DNA from: Streptomyces sp. WAC05374
GTDB taxonomy: Bacteria > Actinomycetota > Actinomycetes > Streptomycetales > Streptomycetaceae
NCBI RefSeq assembly: GCF_004353505.1
Contig: NZ_SMNQ01000002.1
Coordinates: 186,001 to 250,000, forward strand
Direction: 5' to 3'
Length of the DNA stretch: 64,000 nucleotides
In this document: positions 26,927 to 35,324 of the stretch, piece by piece
How the letters are laid out: each line of letters begins with the position of its first letter
Numbering within the stretch: position 1 is the stretch's first letter
The notes under the pieces: generated by a model
What the model was told of the DNA's origin: nothing
What the model saw: only the letters and a program-made list of their open reading frames with translations
Database searches by the model: none
Position numbers and translations under genes: made by a program

Positions 26927-27715
26927 ATGAACCTTCACGGAACAGCAGTGCGACAACAGGCCCTGACGCTCCTACGCGGCGGTGCCAGGAACGCGGACGT
27001 GGCGCGACGGCTCGACCTACCCCCCGGGACGGTCGCGTACTGGCTCCACATGGATCGCTCCAAGCGCGGGGAGTGCCCGGGCAGGCACCACCCGGAGTGC
27101 CCACGTTGCCATGGGCGGGACCTCGACGCATCCGCCTACTCCTACCTTCTGGGCCTGTACCTCGGAGACGGTCACATCAGTCACTACTCGGCTCACCGAG
27201 TACCCAACCTCATGATCACCTGCGATGAGACGTGGCCGGGGCTGATGGACGACTGCGAGAAGGCCATGCGCACCGTATTCCCGGGCAATGCGGTGTGCCG
27301 GGTTCGCCGCACAGGATGCCGCAACGTCAAGGTCTACTCGAAGCATCTGGAGTGCCTCTTCCCCCAGCACGGTCCCGGCAAGAAGCACGAGCGCCGCATC
27401 GTCCTCGAAGCCTGGCAGCAGAGAATCGTGGACGAGCATCCCTGGGAGTTCGTCCGGGGGCTCATCCATTCCGACGGGTGCCGGATCACGAACTGGACCA
27501 CGCGCCTCGTGGGCGGGGTGCGGAAGCGGTACGAGTATCCCCGGTACTTCTTCTCCAACAAGTCGGACGACATCCGGCAGTTGTTCACCGATGCGCTGGA
27601 CAAGGTGGGCGTCGAGTGGACGACCCTCGCTCGTAGCGGGAACCCGTACAACATCTCGGTCGCCCGACGCGCGTCCGTGGGGTTGATGGACGCGCACGTC
27701 GGGCCGAAGTACTGA
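26927..27715 (+). CDS. Free-standing LAGLIDADG-type protein with HTH and zinc knuckle
   Basis: 262 aa. Residues 6-42 form a helix-turn-helix (RQQALTLLRGGARNADVARR, then LPPGTVAYWLHM) like those of resolvases and phage regulators. Cys50, Cys58 and Cys61 with nearby His look like a zinc knuckle. Two LAGLIDADG-like motifs follow: LGLYLGDG (75-82) and RGLIHSDG (177-184), with candidate metal-binding Asp81 and Asp183, so one chain may form the full two-repeat fold of homing endonucleases or of their domesticated relatives. No intein or intron surrounds it. It sits directly after the tRNA-Leu terminator and ends 5 nt before the convergent pyk stop. Function is unknown: endonuclease or DNA-binding regulator. 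Confidence 0.72.
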   Translation: MNLHGTAVRQQALTLLRGGARNADVARRLDLPPGTVAYWLHMDRSKRGECPGRHHPECPRCHGRDLDASAYSYLLGLYLGDGHISHYSAHRVPNLMITCDETWPGLMDDCEKAMRTVFPGNAVCRVRRTGCRNVKVYSKHLECLFPQHGPGKKHERRIVLEAWQQRIVDEHPWEFVRGLIHSDGCRITNWTTRLVGGVRKRYEYPRYFFSNKSDDIRQLFTDALDKVGVEWTTLARSGNPYNISVARRASVGLMDAHVGPKY

Positions 27716-27720
27716 GCGGG

Positions 27721-29151
27721 TTACGCCAGGGGTTCGCCGATGTGGTGGGCGCGGACCAGGTTGGTGGAGCCGGAGACGCCCGGCGGGGAGCCGGCGGTGA
27801 TGATGACGGTGTCGTCCTTCCGGCAGCGGCCGATCTCGAGGAGGTGCTCGTCCACCTGGGCGACCATCGCGTCGGTGGATTCGACGTGCGGGCCGAGGAA
27901 GGTCTCCACGCCCCAGGTGAGGCTGAGCTGGGAGCGGGTGGCCGGGTCGGGGGTGAAGGCCAGGAGCGGGATCGGGGAGCGGTAGCGCGAGAGGCGGCGT
28001 ACGGTGTCGCCGGACTGGGTGAAGGCGACGAGGTACCTGGCGCCGAGGAAGTCGCCCATCTCGGCGGCGGCGCGGGCGACGGCACCGCCCTGGGTGCGGG
28101 GCTTGTTGCGTTCCGTCAGGGGCGGCAGGCCCTTGGCGAGGAGGTCCTCCTCGGCGGCCTCGACGATGCGGCTCATGGTGCGGACGGTCTCGACGGGGTA
28201 GCGGCCGACGCTGGTCTCGCCGGAGAGCATGACGGCGTCGGTGCCGTCGATGACGGCGTTGGCGACGTCGCTGGCCTCGGCGCGGGTGGGGCGTGAGTTG
28301 TCGATCATCGAGTCGAGCATCTGGGTGGCGACGATGACCGGCTTGGCGTTGCGCCTGGCGAGTTTGATGGCGCGCTTCTGGACGATCGGGACCTGTTCCA
28401 GGGGCATTTCGACGCCGAGGTCGCCGCGGGCGACCATGATGCCGTCGAAGGCGGCGACGATGTCGTCGATGTTGTCGACGGCCTGCGGCTTCTCGATCTT
28501 CGCGATGACGGGTACGCGGCGGCCTTCCTCGTCCATGACGCGGTGGACGTCCTCGATGTCGCGTCCGCTGCGTACGAAGGACAGGGCGATGATGTCGGCG
28601 CCGGTGCGCAGCGCCCAGCGCAGGTCGTCGACGTCCTTGTCGGAGAGGGCGGGCACGGAGACGGCGACGCCGGGGAGGTTGAGTCCCTTGTTGTCGGAGA
28701 CCATGCCGCCTTCGAGGACGGTGGTGTGGACGCGGGGGCCGTCGACGGCGGTGACGTGGAGGGTGACGCGGCCGTCGTCGACGAGGATGGTCTCGCCGGG
28801 GGTGACGTCGGTGGCGAGGCCCTCATAGGTGGTGCCGCAGGTGTGGCGGTCGCCCTGGACGCCGGGTTCGACGGTGATGGTGAAGCTGTCGCCGCGTTCA
28901 AGGAGTACGGGGCCTTCACGGAAGCGTCCGAGGCGGATCTTCGGGCCTTGAAGGTCGGCGAGGATGCCGACGTTGCGGCCGGTCTCGTCGGAGGCTTTGC
29001 GTACGTGCTGGTAGCGCTCCTCGTGGTCGGCGTAGCTGCCGTGGCTGAGGTTGAAGCGGGCGACGTCCATTCCGGCTTCGACCAGTGTCTTGATCTGGTC
29101 GTATGTGTCGGTGGCTGGGCCCAGGGTGCAGACGATTTTGGCTCGGCGCAT
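27721..29151 (-). CDS. pyk: Pyruvate kinase
   Basis: 476 aa, the usual bacterial length. Start MRRAKIVCTLGPATDTYDQI, then FNLSHGSYADHEERY, and the active-site segment IAKIEKPQAVDNIDDIV (catalytic Lys and Mg-binding Glu), MVARGDLGVEMPLEQVP and TQMLDSMIDNSRPTRAEASD. The C-terminal domain ends MVAQVDEHLLEIGRCRKDD. It converts PEP and ADP to pyruvate and ATP. No good ribosome site precedes the ATG. The A/T-rich patch at 29195-29250 upstream is the probable promoter zone. Confidence 0.97.
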   Translation of the reverse strand: MRRAKIVCTLGPATDTYDQIKTLVEAGMDVARFNLSHGSYADHEERYQHVRKASDETGRNVGILADLQGPKIRLGRFREGPVLLERGDSFTITVEPGVQGDRHTCGTTYEGLATDVTPGETILVDDGRVTLHVTAVDGPRVHTTVLEGGMVSDNKGLNLPGVAVSVPALSDKDVDDLRWALRTGADIIALSFVRSGRDIEDVHRVMDEEGRRVPVIAKIEKPQAVDNIDDIVAAFDGIMVARGDLGVEMPLEQVPIVQKRAIKLARRNAKPVIVATQMLDSMIDNSRPTRAEASDVANAVIDGTDAVMLSGETSVGRYPVETVRTMSRIVEAAEEDLLAKGLPPLTERNKPRTQGGAVARAAAEMGDFLGARYLVAFTQSGDTVRRLSRYRSPIPLLAFTPDPATRSQLSLTWGVETFLGPHVESTDAMVAQVDEHLLEIGRCRKDDTVIITAGSPPGVSGSTNLVRAHHIGEPLA

Positions 29152-29284
29152 GGTTCGAGCCTATGGCTTACCGGTGGGTAGAGGATTTGGTCCTGCGTGA
29201 CTACTCAACGACCTTTCCATGAAACGTTATTGACAAGTGTTGAATGTGTGCGGGGTGCTGCTCCGATGAGCGTGCGCGGGGGGT

Positions 29285-30013
29285 TCAGAGCTGGGGCGGG
29301 TGCATGGTGAAGCGGGCGTTGACCTGGGCGGTGACGGTCTGGCGCTGGGGTTCGAGGTCGAGCGGCGGGGCGGCTGTTTCGGTGGTCGCGGCGGCGAAGG
29401 CCATGCGGGTGCCGCCGGTGGCGGGCGGGTAGGAGGGGGCGGCGTTCTCGGCGCCGAGGTCGGCGAGTTCGACGAGGGCGGCCAGGCGGGTGCCGAGGGC
29501 TTCGGCGTACTCGCGGGCGCGCTGGACGGCTTCCCTGACCGCCTGCCGGCGGGCTTCGCCGTGGGCGGGTGAGTCGGGGCGCAGTGCCCACCAGGGGCCG
29601 TCGACTCGGGTGAGGTCGAGGTCGGCGAGGCGGGTGGTGAGTTCGCCGAGTGCGGTGAAGTCGGTGAGTTCGGCGGTGATGTGGACGCTGCCGTGGTAGG
29701 CGCGGACGCGTTCGGCCCGGCCGTGGCGGAAGAGTTCGGGGGTGATGGAGAAGGCGCCGGTCTGGAGGTTCTCGACGGCGTCGCCGTAGCTCTTGATGAG
29801 GTCGAGGACGGTGGTGTTGCGGTGGGTGAGGTCGTCGAGGGCGCTGCGCCGGTCGGTGCCGCGTGCGCTGACGGTGACGCCGATGCGGGCGATTTCGGGG
29901 TCGACTTCGAGGTGGGCCTCGCCGCGCACGGCGACGCGGGGGGCTTGGGGGGTGCCGTAGGGCAGGTCGGTGGTGGTGGTCGTGGCGGCGGTGGGCGTGG
30001 TGGGCTGGGTCAT
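29285..30013 (-). CDS. SIMPL-domain (DUF541) protein
   Basis: 242 aa. ATG at 30013 with AAGGAG about 11 nt upstream. The N-terminus is Thr/Pro-rich without a clear signal peptide, followed by VAVRGEAHLEVDPEIARIGVTVSARG, VENLQTGAFSITPEL, a REYAEALGTRLAALVEL helix and a final strand TVTAQVNARFTM: the SIMPL fold. Family members include E. coli YggE, linked to oxidative stress, and outer-surface proteins. The role here is unknown. Divergent from the 5'-nucleotidase. Confidence 0.85.
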   Translation of the reverse strand: MTQPTTPTAATTTTTDLPYGTPQAPRVAVRGEAHLEVDPEIARIGVTVSARGTDRRSALDDLTHRNTTVLDLIKSYGDAVENLQTGAFSITPELFRHGRAERVRAYHGSVHITAELTDFTALGELTTRLADLDLTRVDGPWWALRPDSPAHGEARRQAVREAVQRAREYAEALGTRLAALVELADLGAENAAPSYPPATGGTRMAFAAATTETAAPPLDLEPQRQTVTAQVNARFTMHPPQL

Positions 30014-30167
30014 CGCCGGTGGGCTCCTTCGCTCGGCTTTCGGTTCCGGGGCGGTGTGGTTCCACTCTTCCGCAGGCGGTCACCGGATCGAAACCTGCCG
30101 GGGCTGTTGCGAACAGCGTGTCTGCGCCAGAATCTACGCGCGTCATGCACTGAACGAAGGAGACCAC

Positions 30168-31955
30168 ATGCCGCTCAATCGAAGGACGTTCCTGGGGAGT
30201 TCGGCCGTGGCCGGCGCCGGTGTGGCGATCGCCGGGACGGTCGGGGCACCGGCGGCGGCCGCCGCACCCCGGGCCAAGCGGTACTCCTTCACGGTGATGG
30301 GCACCACGGACCTGCACGGCAACGTCTTCAACTGGGACTACTTCACGGACAAGGAGTTCGACGACAAGGCCCGCAACGACGTCGGCCTGGCGAAGATCTC
30401 GACGCTGGTGGAGCGGGTGCGCGAGGAGAAGGGGCGCCGCAACACCCTGCTGATCGACGCGGGCGACACCATCCAGGGCACCCAGCTCTCGTACTACTAC
30501 GCCAAGGTCGACCCGATCACCGCCGAGAGCGGTCCGGTGCATCCGATGGCGCAGGCGATGAACGCGATCGGGTACGACGCCGCCGCCCTCGGCAACCACG
30601 AGTTCAACTACGGCATACCCGTGCTGCGGAAGTTCCAGGAGCAGTGCGACTTCCCGCTGCTGGGTGCCAACGCGCTGGACGCGAAGACGCTGCGCCCGGC
30701 GTTCCCCCCGTACAGCACGCACCGGCTGCGTACGCCGTGCGGGCGCGATGTGCGGGTGGCGGTGCTGGGCCTGACGAACCCGGGCATCGCGATCTGGGAC
30801 AAGGCGAACGTCAGCGGCCGGATGGTGTTCCCCGGGCTGGAGGAGCAGGCCGCGAAGTGGGTGCCGAGGCTGCGGTCGATGGGCGCGGACGTGGTGATCG
30901 TGTCGGCGCACTCGGGGTCGAGCGGGACGTCCTCGTACGGGGATCAGCTCCCGTACATCGAGAACGCGGCCGCTCTGGTGGCGGAGCAGGTGCCGGGCAT
31001 CGACGCGATCCTGGTGGGTCACGCGCACACGGAGATCCCGGAGTACCGGGTGCGGAACAAGGAGACCGGCAAGGACGTCGTGCTGTCGGAGCCGCTGAAG
31101 TGGGGCCAGCGGCTGACGTTGTTCGACTTCGAGGTGGTGTGGTCGAAGGGCCGCTGGGTGGTCGAGAAGGTCGGCGCGTCGGTGCTGAACTCGAACACCG
31201 TCGAGGAGGACCCGGGCATCGTCAAGCTGCTGGGTGACGAGCACGAGAAGGTCGTGGCGTACGTCAACCAGGTCATCGGCACGTCGACGGCCGTGATGTC
31301 CACGGCGGAGGCGCCGTGGAAGGACGAGCCGATCATCGACCTGATCAACCACGTCCAGGCCGAGACGGTGAAGGCGGCGCTGGCGGGTGGCGCGTACGCG
31401 TCGCTTCCGGTGCTCTCGCAGGCGTCGTGCTTCTCCCGTACGGCGCGGATTCCGGCGGGTGAGGTGACCATCCGGGACGCGGCGGGGCTGTACCCGTTCG
31501 AGAACACGCTGGAGGCGCGGCTGCTGACGGGTGCGCAGCTCAAGGACTACCTGGAGTTCTCGGCGCGGTACTACGCGCAGACTCCGGCGGGTGCGCCGGT
31601 GGATCCGGCGAAGCTGACGAACGCGGGCGGTACGCCGGACTACAACTATGACGCGGTGTACGGCCTGTCGTACGAGATCGACATCGCCCGGCCGGCGGGG
31701 TCGCGGATCGTGAACCTGTCGTTCCAGGGCAAGCCGCTGGATCCGGCCGCCCAGTTCGTGCTGGCGGTGAACAACTACCGGGCGTCCGGTGGTGGCGCGT
31801 TCCCGCACGTGGCGGCGGCGAAGCAGGTGTGGGCGAACTCGGACGAGATCCGGAACACCATCATCCAGTGGGTGAAGGCGCAGGGGACGGTCGACCCGGG
31901 CCGGTTCGCGTCGGTGGACTGGAAGCTGACCCGGGACGGTGTGCCGGTCTTCTAG
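30168..31955 (+). CDS. Tat-exported 5'-nucleotidase / 2',3'-cyclic phosphodiesterase
   Basis: 595 aa from the ATG at 30168 (AAGGAG 7 nt upstream); upstream open frame is not coding. Twin-arginine signal NRRTFLGSS plus hydrophobic Ala stretch (1-36). Metallophosphatase domain with the metal ligands in GTTDLHGNVFNWD, DAGDTIQG, LGNHEFNYG, SAHSG and VGHAHTEIPE. The C-terminal 5_nucleotid_C domain has the substrate residues in LYPFENTLEARLLTGAQL and the LSYEIDIARPAGSRI end. It should dephosphorylate extracellular nucleotides for phosphate and nucleoside salvage. Its stop TAG shares the palindrome CTAG with the stop of the convergent monooxygenase. Confidence 0.92.
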   Translation: MPLNRRTFLGSSAVAGAGVAIAGTVGAPAAAAAPRAKRYSFTVMGTTDLHGNVFNWDYFTDKEFDDKARNDVGLAKISTLVERVREEKGRRNTLLIDAGDTIQGTQLSYYYAKVDPITAESGPVHPMAQAMNAIGYDAAALGNHEFNYGIPVLRKFQEQCDFPLLGANALDAKTLRPAFPPYSTHRLRTPCGRDVRVAVLGLTNPGIAIWDKANVSGRMVFPGLEEQAAKWVPRLRSMGADVVIVSAHSGSSGTSSYGDQLPYIENAAALVAEQVPGIDAILVGHAHTEIPEYRVRNKETGKDVVLSEPLKWGQRLTLFDFEVVWSKGRWVVEKVGASVLNSNTVEEDPGIVKLLGDEHEKVVAYVNQVIGTSTAVMSTAEAPWKDEPIIDLINHVQAETVKAALAGGAYASLPVLSQASCFSRTARIPAGEVTIRDAAGLYPFENTLEARLLTGAQLKDYLEFSARYYAQTPAGAPVDPAKLTNAGGTPDYNYDAVYGLSYEIDIARPAGSRIVNLSFQGKPLDPAAQFVLAVNNYRASGGGAFPHVAAAKQVWANSDEIRNTIIQWVKAQGTVDPGRFASVDWKLTRDGVPVF

Positions 31956-33391
31956 GGGGACACGGTCCGGCCGGTCCGCCGGCTGGGGAGGGGAGGCGTC
32001 TGGCGGGGAATGCCGGGCGCCTCCTGGCGTTCCAGGCCGAAGGTGGTGAAGGCGGTGCGGTGCGGGAGGGGGTAGGGCTCCTTGCCGGTGAGGTGGTTGA
32101 GGATGCCGGCGCTGCGCCAGGCGGCGAGGCCGAGGTCGGGTGCGCCGACGCCATGGGTGTGGGTTTCGGCGTTCTGTACGTAGAGGGAGCCGGTGACCGA
32201 CGGGTCGAGGACGAGCCGGTGGTGGGCGTCGACGCGGGGCCGGTCGGCGGAGTCGCGGCGCATGTAGGGGTCGAGTCCGGCGAGCAGCCGGCCGAGGGGG
32301 CGCTCGCGGTAGCCGGTGGCGAGGATGACGGCGTCGGTGGTGAGGCGGCTGCGGGTGCCCTGCTGGAGGTGTTCGAGGTGGAGCTCGACCTTGGTGGTGG
32401 CGAGGCGGCCGGCGGTGCGGACGCGGACGCCGGGGGTGAGGACGGCGTCGGGCCAGCCGCCGTGGAGGGTGCGGCGGTAGAGCTCGTCGTGGATGGCGGC
32501 GATGGTGTCGGCGTCGATGGCCTTGTGGAGCTGCCACTGGCGGGGGACGAGGTCGGCGCGTACCTGTTCGGGGAGGGCGTGGAAGTAGCGGGTGTAGTCG
32601 GGGGTGAAGTGTTCGAGGCCCAGCTTGGAGTACTCCATGGGGGCGAACGCCTCGGTCCGGGTGAGCCAGTGGATCTTCTCGGCTCCGGTGGGGCGGGCGC
32701 GGAGGAGGTCGAGGAAGATTTCGGCGCCCGACTGTCCCGAGCCGATGACGGTGACGTGTTCGGCGGCGAGGAGGCGGTCGCGGTGGTGGAGGTAGTCGGC
32801 GGAGTGGATGACGGGGACGGTGGGCTGTTCGGTCAGGGGGCGCAGCGGCTCGGGGATGTGCGGTTCGGTGCCGACGCCGAGCGCGATGTTGCGGGTGTGG
32901 GTGCGGCCGAGGACTTCGGCTTCGCCGTCGGTGCCGATGCGGGTGTGGTCGACTTCGAAGAGGTCGCGTTCGGGGTTCCAGCGGACGGCGTCCACGCGGT
33001 GGCCGAAGTGGAGGCCGGGGAGGCCGCCGCTGACCCAGCGGCAGTACGCGTCGTATTCGGCGCGGTGGATGTGGAAGCGCTCGGCGAAGTAGAAGGGGTA
33101 GAGGCGCTCGCGGCTGCGGAGGTAGCTGAGGAACGACCAGGGGCTGGTGGGGTCGGCCAGCGTGACCAGGTCGGCGAGGAAGGGGACTTGGAGGGTGGCG
33201 CCGTCGATGAGCTGGCCGGGGTGCCAGTGGAAGGCGGGGCGCTGCTCGTAGAACGCGGTGGCGAGGCCTCCCGGTACGCCGTGGGCGAGGGCGGCGAGGG
33301 AGAGGTTGAACGGGCCGATGCCGATGCCCACCAGGTCGTGGGGCTGGTCGGGGTCGCGCTGGGCGTCGCGCTGGGGTGTGCTGCCGGTCAT
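31952..33391 (-). CDS. Lysine/ornithine/diamine N-hydroxylase (siderophore-type FAD monooxygenase)
   Basis: 479 aa. FAD motif LVGIGIGPFNLSLAALA at the start, hallmark segment LQVPFLADLVTLADPTSPWS, NADPH motif VTVIGSGQSGAEIFLDLL and the C-terminal ATGYRERPLG motif define the lysine N6-hydroxylase / ornithine N5-oxygenase family. It hydroxylates a terminal amine of a diamine or basic amino acid, the first step to hydroxamates. The ATG overlaps the decarboxylase stop (ATGA), so its likely substrate is that enzyme's product (cadaverine- or putrescine-like amine), as DesB follows DesA in desferrioxamine synthesis. Neither an acyltransferase nor an NIS synthetase is present nearby. Stop shared with the nucleotidase (CTAG). 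Confidence 0.88.
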   Translation of the reverse strand: MTGSTPQRDAQRDPDQPHDLVGIGIGPFNLSLAALAHGVPGGLATAFYEQRPAFHWHPGQLIDGATLQVPFLADLVTLADPTSPWSFLSYLRSRERLYPFYFAERFHIHRAEYDAYCRWVSGGLPGLHFGHRVDAVRWNPERDLFEVDHTRIGTDGEAEVLGRTHTRNIALGVGTEPHIPEPLRPLTEQPTVPVIHSADYLHHRDRLLAAEHVTVIGSGQSGAEIFLDLLRARPTGAEKIHWLTRTEAFAPMEYSKLGLEHFTPDYTRYFHALPEQVRADLVPRQWQLHKAIDADTIAAIHDELYRRTLHGGWPDAVLTPGVRVRTAGRLATTKVELHLEHLQQGTRSRLTTDAVILATGYRERPLGRLLAGLDPYMRRDSADRPRVDAHHRLVLDPSVTGSLYVQNAETHTHGVGAPDLGLAAWRSAGILNHLTGKEPYPLPHRTAFTTFGLERQEAPGIPRQTPPLPSRRTGRTVSP

Positions 33392-34905
33392 CGGGTGGTG
33401 CTGCCTTCCACGAGAGCGATGAGGGTGTCGAGATCGGTGGGGGTGGTGTGGGGGTTGAGGAGGGTGACCTTGAACCAGAGGCGGCCGTCGGCGTGGGCGC
33501 GGCCGAGGACGGCGAGGCCCTGGGTGAGGAGCTCGCGCCGGGCGGTGGCGACGGCGGCGTCGTCCGCGGTGGGGGCGGTGGTGTGGGGGGTGCTTCTGGT
33601 GGCGGTGGGGGGGTCTGCGGGGTGGGGGACGCCGGGCGTGACGGGGGGTGGGGTGGTGGCGCCTGGGGCGTCGGTGGGGCGGAAGAGGACCGTGGTGAGG
33701 GTGGGGCGTTCGTAGAGGTCGAGGTGGGGGCTCTTCTCGACGAGGTCGGCGAGTTGCTGGGCGGTGGTGCGGACGCGGTCGACGAGGTGGCCGAGGCCGG
33801 TGCGTCCCAGGGCGCGGAGGGTGACGGCGATCTTGAGGATGTCGGGGCGGCGGCTGGTGCGCGGGGAGCGGCCGAGGAGGTCGGGGAGGCCGGCGCGGGT
33901 GTCGTCGTCGGGGTTGAGGTAGGGCGCGGTGTGGGCGAGGGCGTCGAGCAGCCTGGTGTCGGGTACGGCGAGGAGGCCGGCGGCGACCGGCTGCCAGCCG
34001 AGCTTGTGCAGGTCGAGGGTGACCGTGCGGGCGCGGTCGAGGCCGGTGAGGAGGGTGCGGTGGGTGTCGCTGAACAGGAGCGGCCCGCCGTAGGCGGCGT
34101 CGATGTGGAGCGCGGCGCCGTGGGTGTCGCACAGGTCGGCGATCTCGGGCAGTGGGTCGATGGCGCCGGTGTCGGTGGTGCCCGCGGTGGCGACGACGAG
34201 GAGGGGCCCGCGGAGGTCGGTGAGGACGGCGGCGAGGGCGGTCAGGTCGATCCTGCCGCCGGGGGCGGGGACGGTGACCGGTTCGGGCAGGCCGAGGAGC
34301 CAGGCGGCGCGGCGGATGGAGTGGTGGGCATTCGCGCCGCACACCGTCTGGAGGGTGGGGCCGTGGTGCTCTCGGGCCAGGAGGAGCGCGAGGTGGTTCG
34401 ACTCGGTGCCGCCGGTGGTGACGAGGGCGTCGGGGGCCGGGCCGGTGGGGTGGGTCAGGGTGGCCAGTTCCCGGGTGACGAGGTGTTCGAGCGCGGAGGC
34501 GGCGGGGGCCTGGTCCCAGGAGTCCATGGACGGGTTGAGCGCGGAGGCGGCGAGGTCGGCCGCGACGGCGACCGCGAGCGGCGGGGTGTGGAGGTGGGCG
34601 GCGCAGTGCGGGTGTGCGGGGTCGGCCGCGCCGTACGCCAGGGCGGTGACCAGCGTACGGAGGGCTTCCTCCGCGCCGGTGCCCGTCTCGGGCAGGACCT
34701 CCGCGAGGGCGTTGCGCACCTGGGCGGTGACGGTCTCGGGGCCGCCCGGCGGGAGCGGTCCGCCGCGTGCGAGGGCGCCGTCGCGCAGGGCGTCCAGCAC
34801 GGTGCCGAGGAGCGGCCGCAGGGCGTCGGCGCCCTGGGGGCCTCCGGCGAGGGGCGGCGTGCTCGATGGGCTGCTGCACCGGGTGGTCCGCGGACTGCTG
34901 GTCAT
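33388..34905 (-). CDS. PLP-dependent amino acid decarboxylase (group II), siderophore type
   Basis: 505 aa from the ATG at 34905. Fold type I group II decarboxylase: NPSMDSWDQAPAASALEH, VTTGGTESNHLALLLAREHH, the cofactor Asp in LHIDAAYGGPLL and the Schiff-base Lys in TLDLHKLGWQPVAAG. The C-terminal region carries a low-complexity Pro/Thr insert (about residues 425-455). Relatives decarboxylate lysine, ornithine, 2,4-diaminobutyrate or aromatic acids. As remembered, S. coelicolor DesA has DYHKSFFQP at the lysine motif, so this enzyme belongs to another branch. Coupled with the N-hydroxylase by a 4-nt overlap. No TTAGG-type iron box is visible upstream; instead the promoter side is a GC-rich repeat tract. 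Confidence 0.85.
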   Translation of the reverse strand: MTSSPRTTRCSSPSSTPPLAGGPQGADALRPLLGTVLDALRDGALARGGPLPPGGPETVTAQVRNALAEVLPETGTGAEEALRTLVTALAYGAADPAHPHCAAHLHTPPLAVAVAADLAASALNPSMDSWDQAPAASALEHLVTRELATLTHPTGPAPDALVTTGGTESNHLALLLAREHHGPTLQTVCGANAHHSIRRAAWLLGLPEPVTVPAPGGRIDLTALAAVLTDLRGPLLVVATAGTTDTGAIDPLPEIADLCDTHGAALHIDAAYGGPLLFSDTHRTLLTGLDRARTVTLDLHKLGWQPVAAGLLAVPDTRLLDALAHTAPYLNPDDDTRAGLPDLLGRSPRTSRRPDILKIAVTLRALGRTGLGHLVDRVRTTAQQLADLVEKSPHLDLYERPTLTTVLFRPTDAPGATTPPPVTPGVPHPADPPTATRSTPHTTAPTADDAAVATARRELLTQGLAVLGRAHADGRLWFKVTLLNPHTTPTDLDTLIALVEGSTTR

Positions 34906-35041
34906 GCTGTCAGCGTGTCCCCGTCCGGCGGAACGCGGTTGCGGGGTGGGCCGAGCGCAACCCGAAAGGGGGACAAGTGCGCCGCGGGACGGTGCGGGCG
35001 TGCTAATGGGGGGGTCGGGTGGCCCCGCCCGGGAGGGGGCC

Positions 35042-35278
35042 CGGGATCGGCCCGGGAAAGGGGCCGGGGCCCGGGGCGGGCGGGGTTGTTGCGCCCGGGC
35101 TCGGCCCGGGGAGGGGGCCGGGGCCCGGGGGCGGCGCCGGGAGTGCCGCGGGGCCTGGCCGGGGGTCCCCCGCCCCGGGCGGGGTTGTTGCGCCCGGGAT
35201 CGGCCCGGGAAGGGGGCCGGGGCCCGGGGGCGGCGCCGGGAGTGCCGCGGGGCCTGGCCGGGGGTCCCCCGCCCCGGG
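35042..35278. repeat. 99-bp GC-rich tandem repeat between pepN and the decarboxylase
   Basis: The gap 34906-35324 holds no gene. Copy A (35081-35179) and copy B (35180-35278) differ at only a few positions, and 35042-35080 is a partial copy. Each unit begins CGGGGTTGTTGCGCCCGGG and includes GGGGGTCCCCC and GCCCCGGGC dyads, so strong secondary structure is expected in transcripts from either strand. 34906-35041 also lacks repeats or a recognisable promoter. Confidence 0.8.
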
Positions 35279-35324
35279 CGGGGTGGCGGCTGGGGCGGGG
35301 GGGCGGGGGCGGGGCGGGCCGGGG

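Noticed and set aside
26756..27715. Integrated element with att sites at the tRNA
   Set aside because: No integrase, no repeat of the tRNA 3' end downstream, and the next gene is housekeeping pyk.
29205..32537. 1110-codon minus-strand frame
   Set aside because: Covers the real nucleotidase and SIMPL genes in antisense with Arg/Pro/His-rich nonsense composition typical of shadow frames.
31952..34905. Desferrioxamine (des) cluster
   Set aside because: Only decarboxylase and hydroxylase are present; no acyltransferase, no NIS synthetase, no iron box, and the lysine motif differs from DesA. Described as an orphan pair instead.
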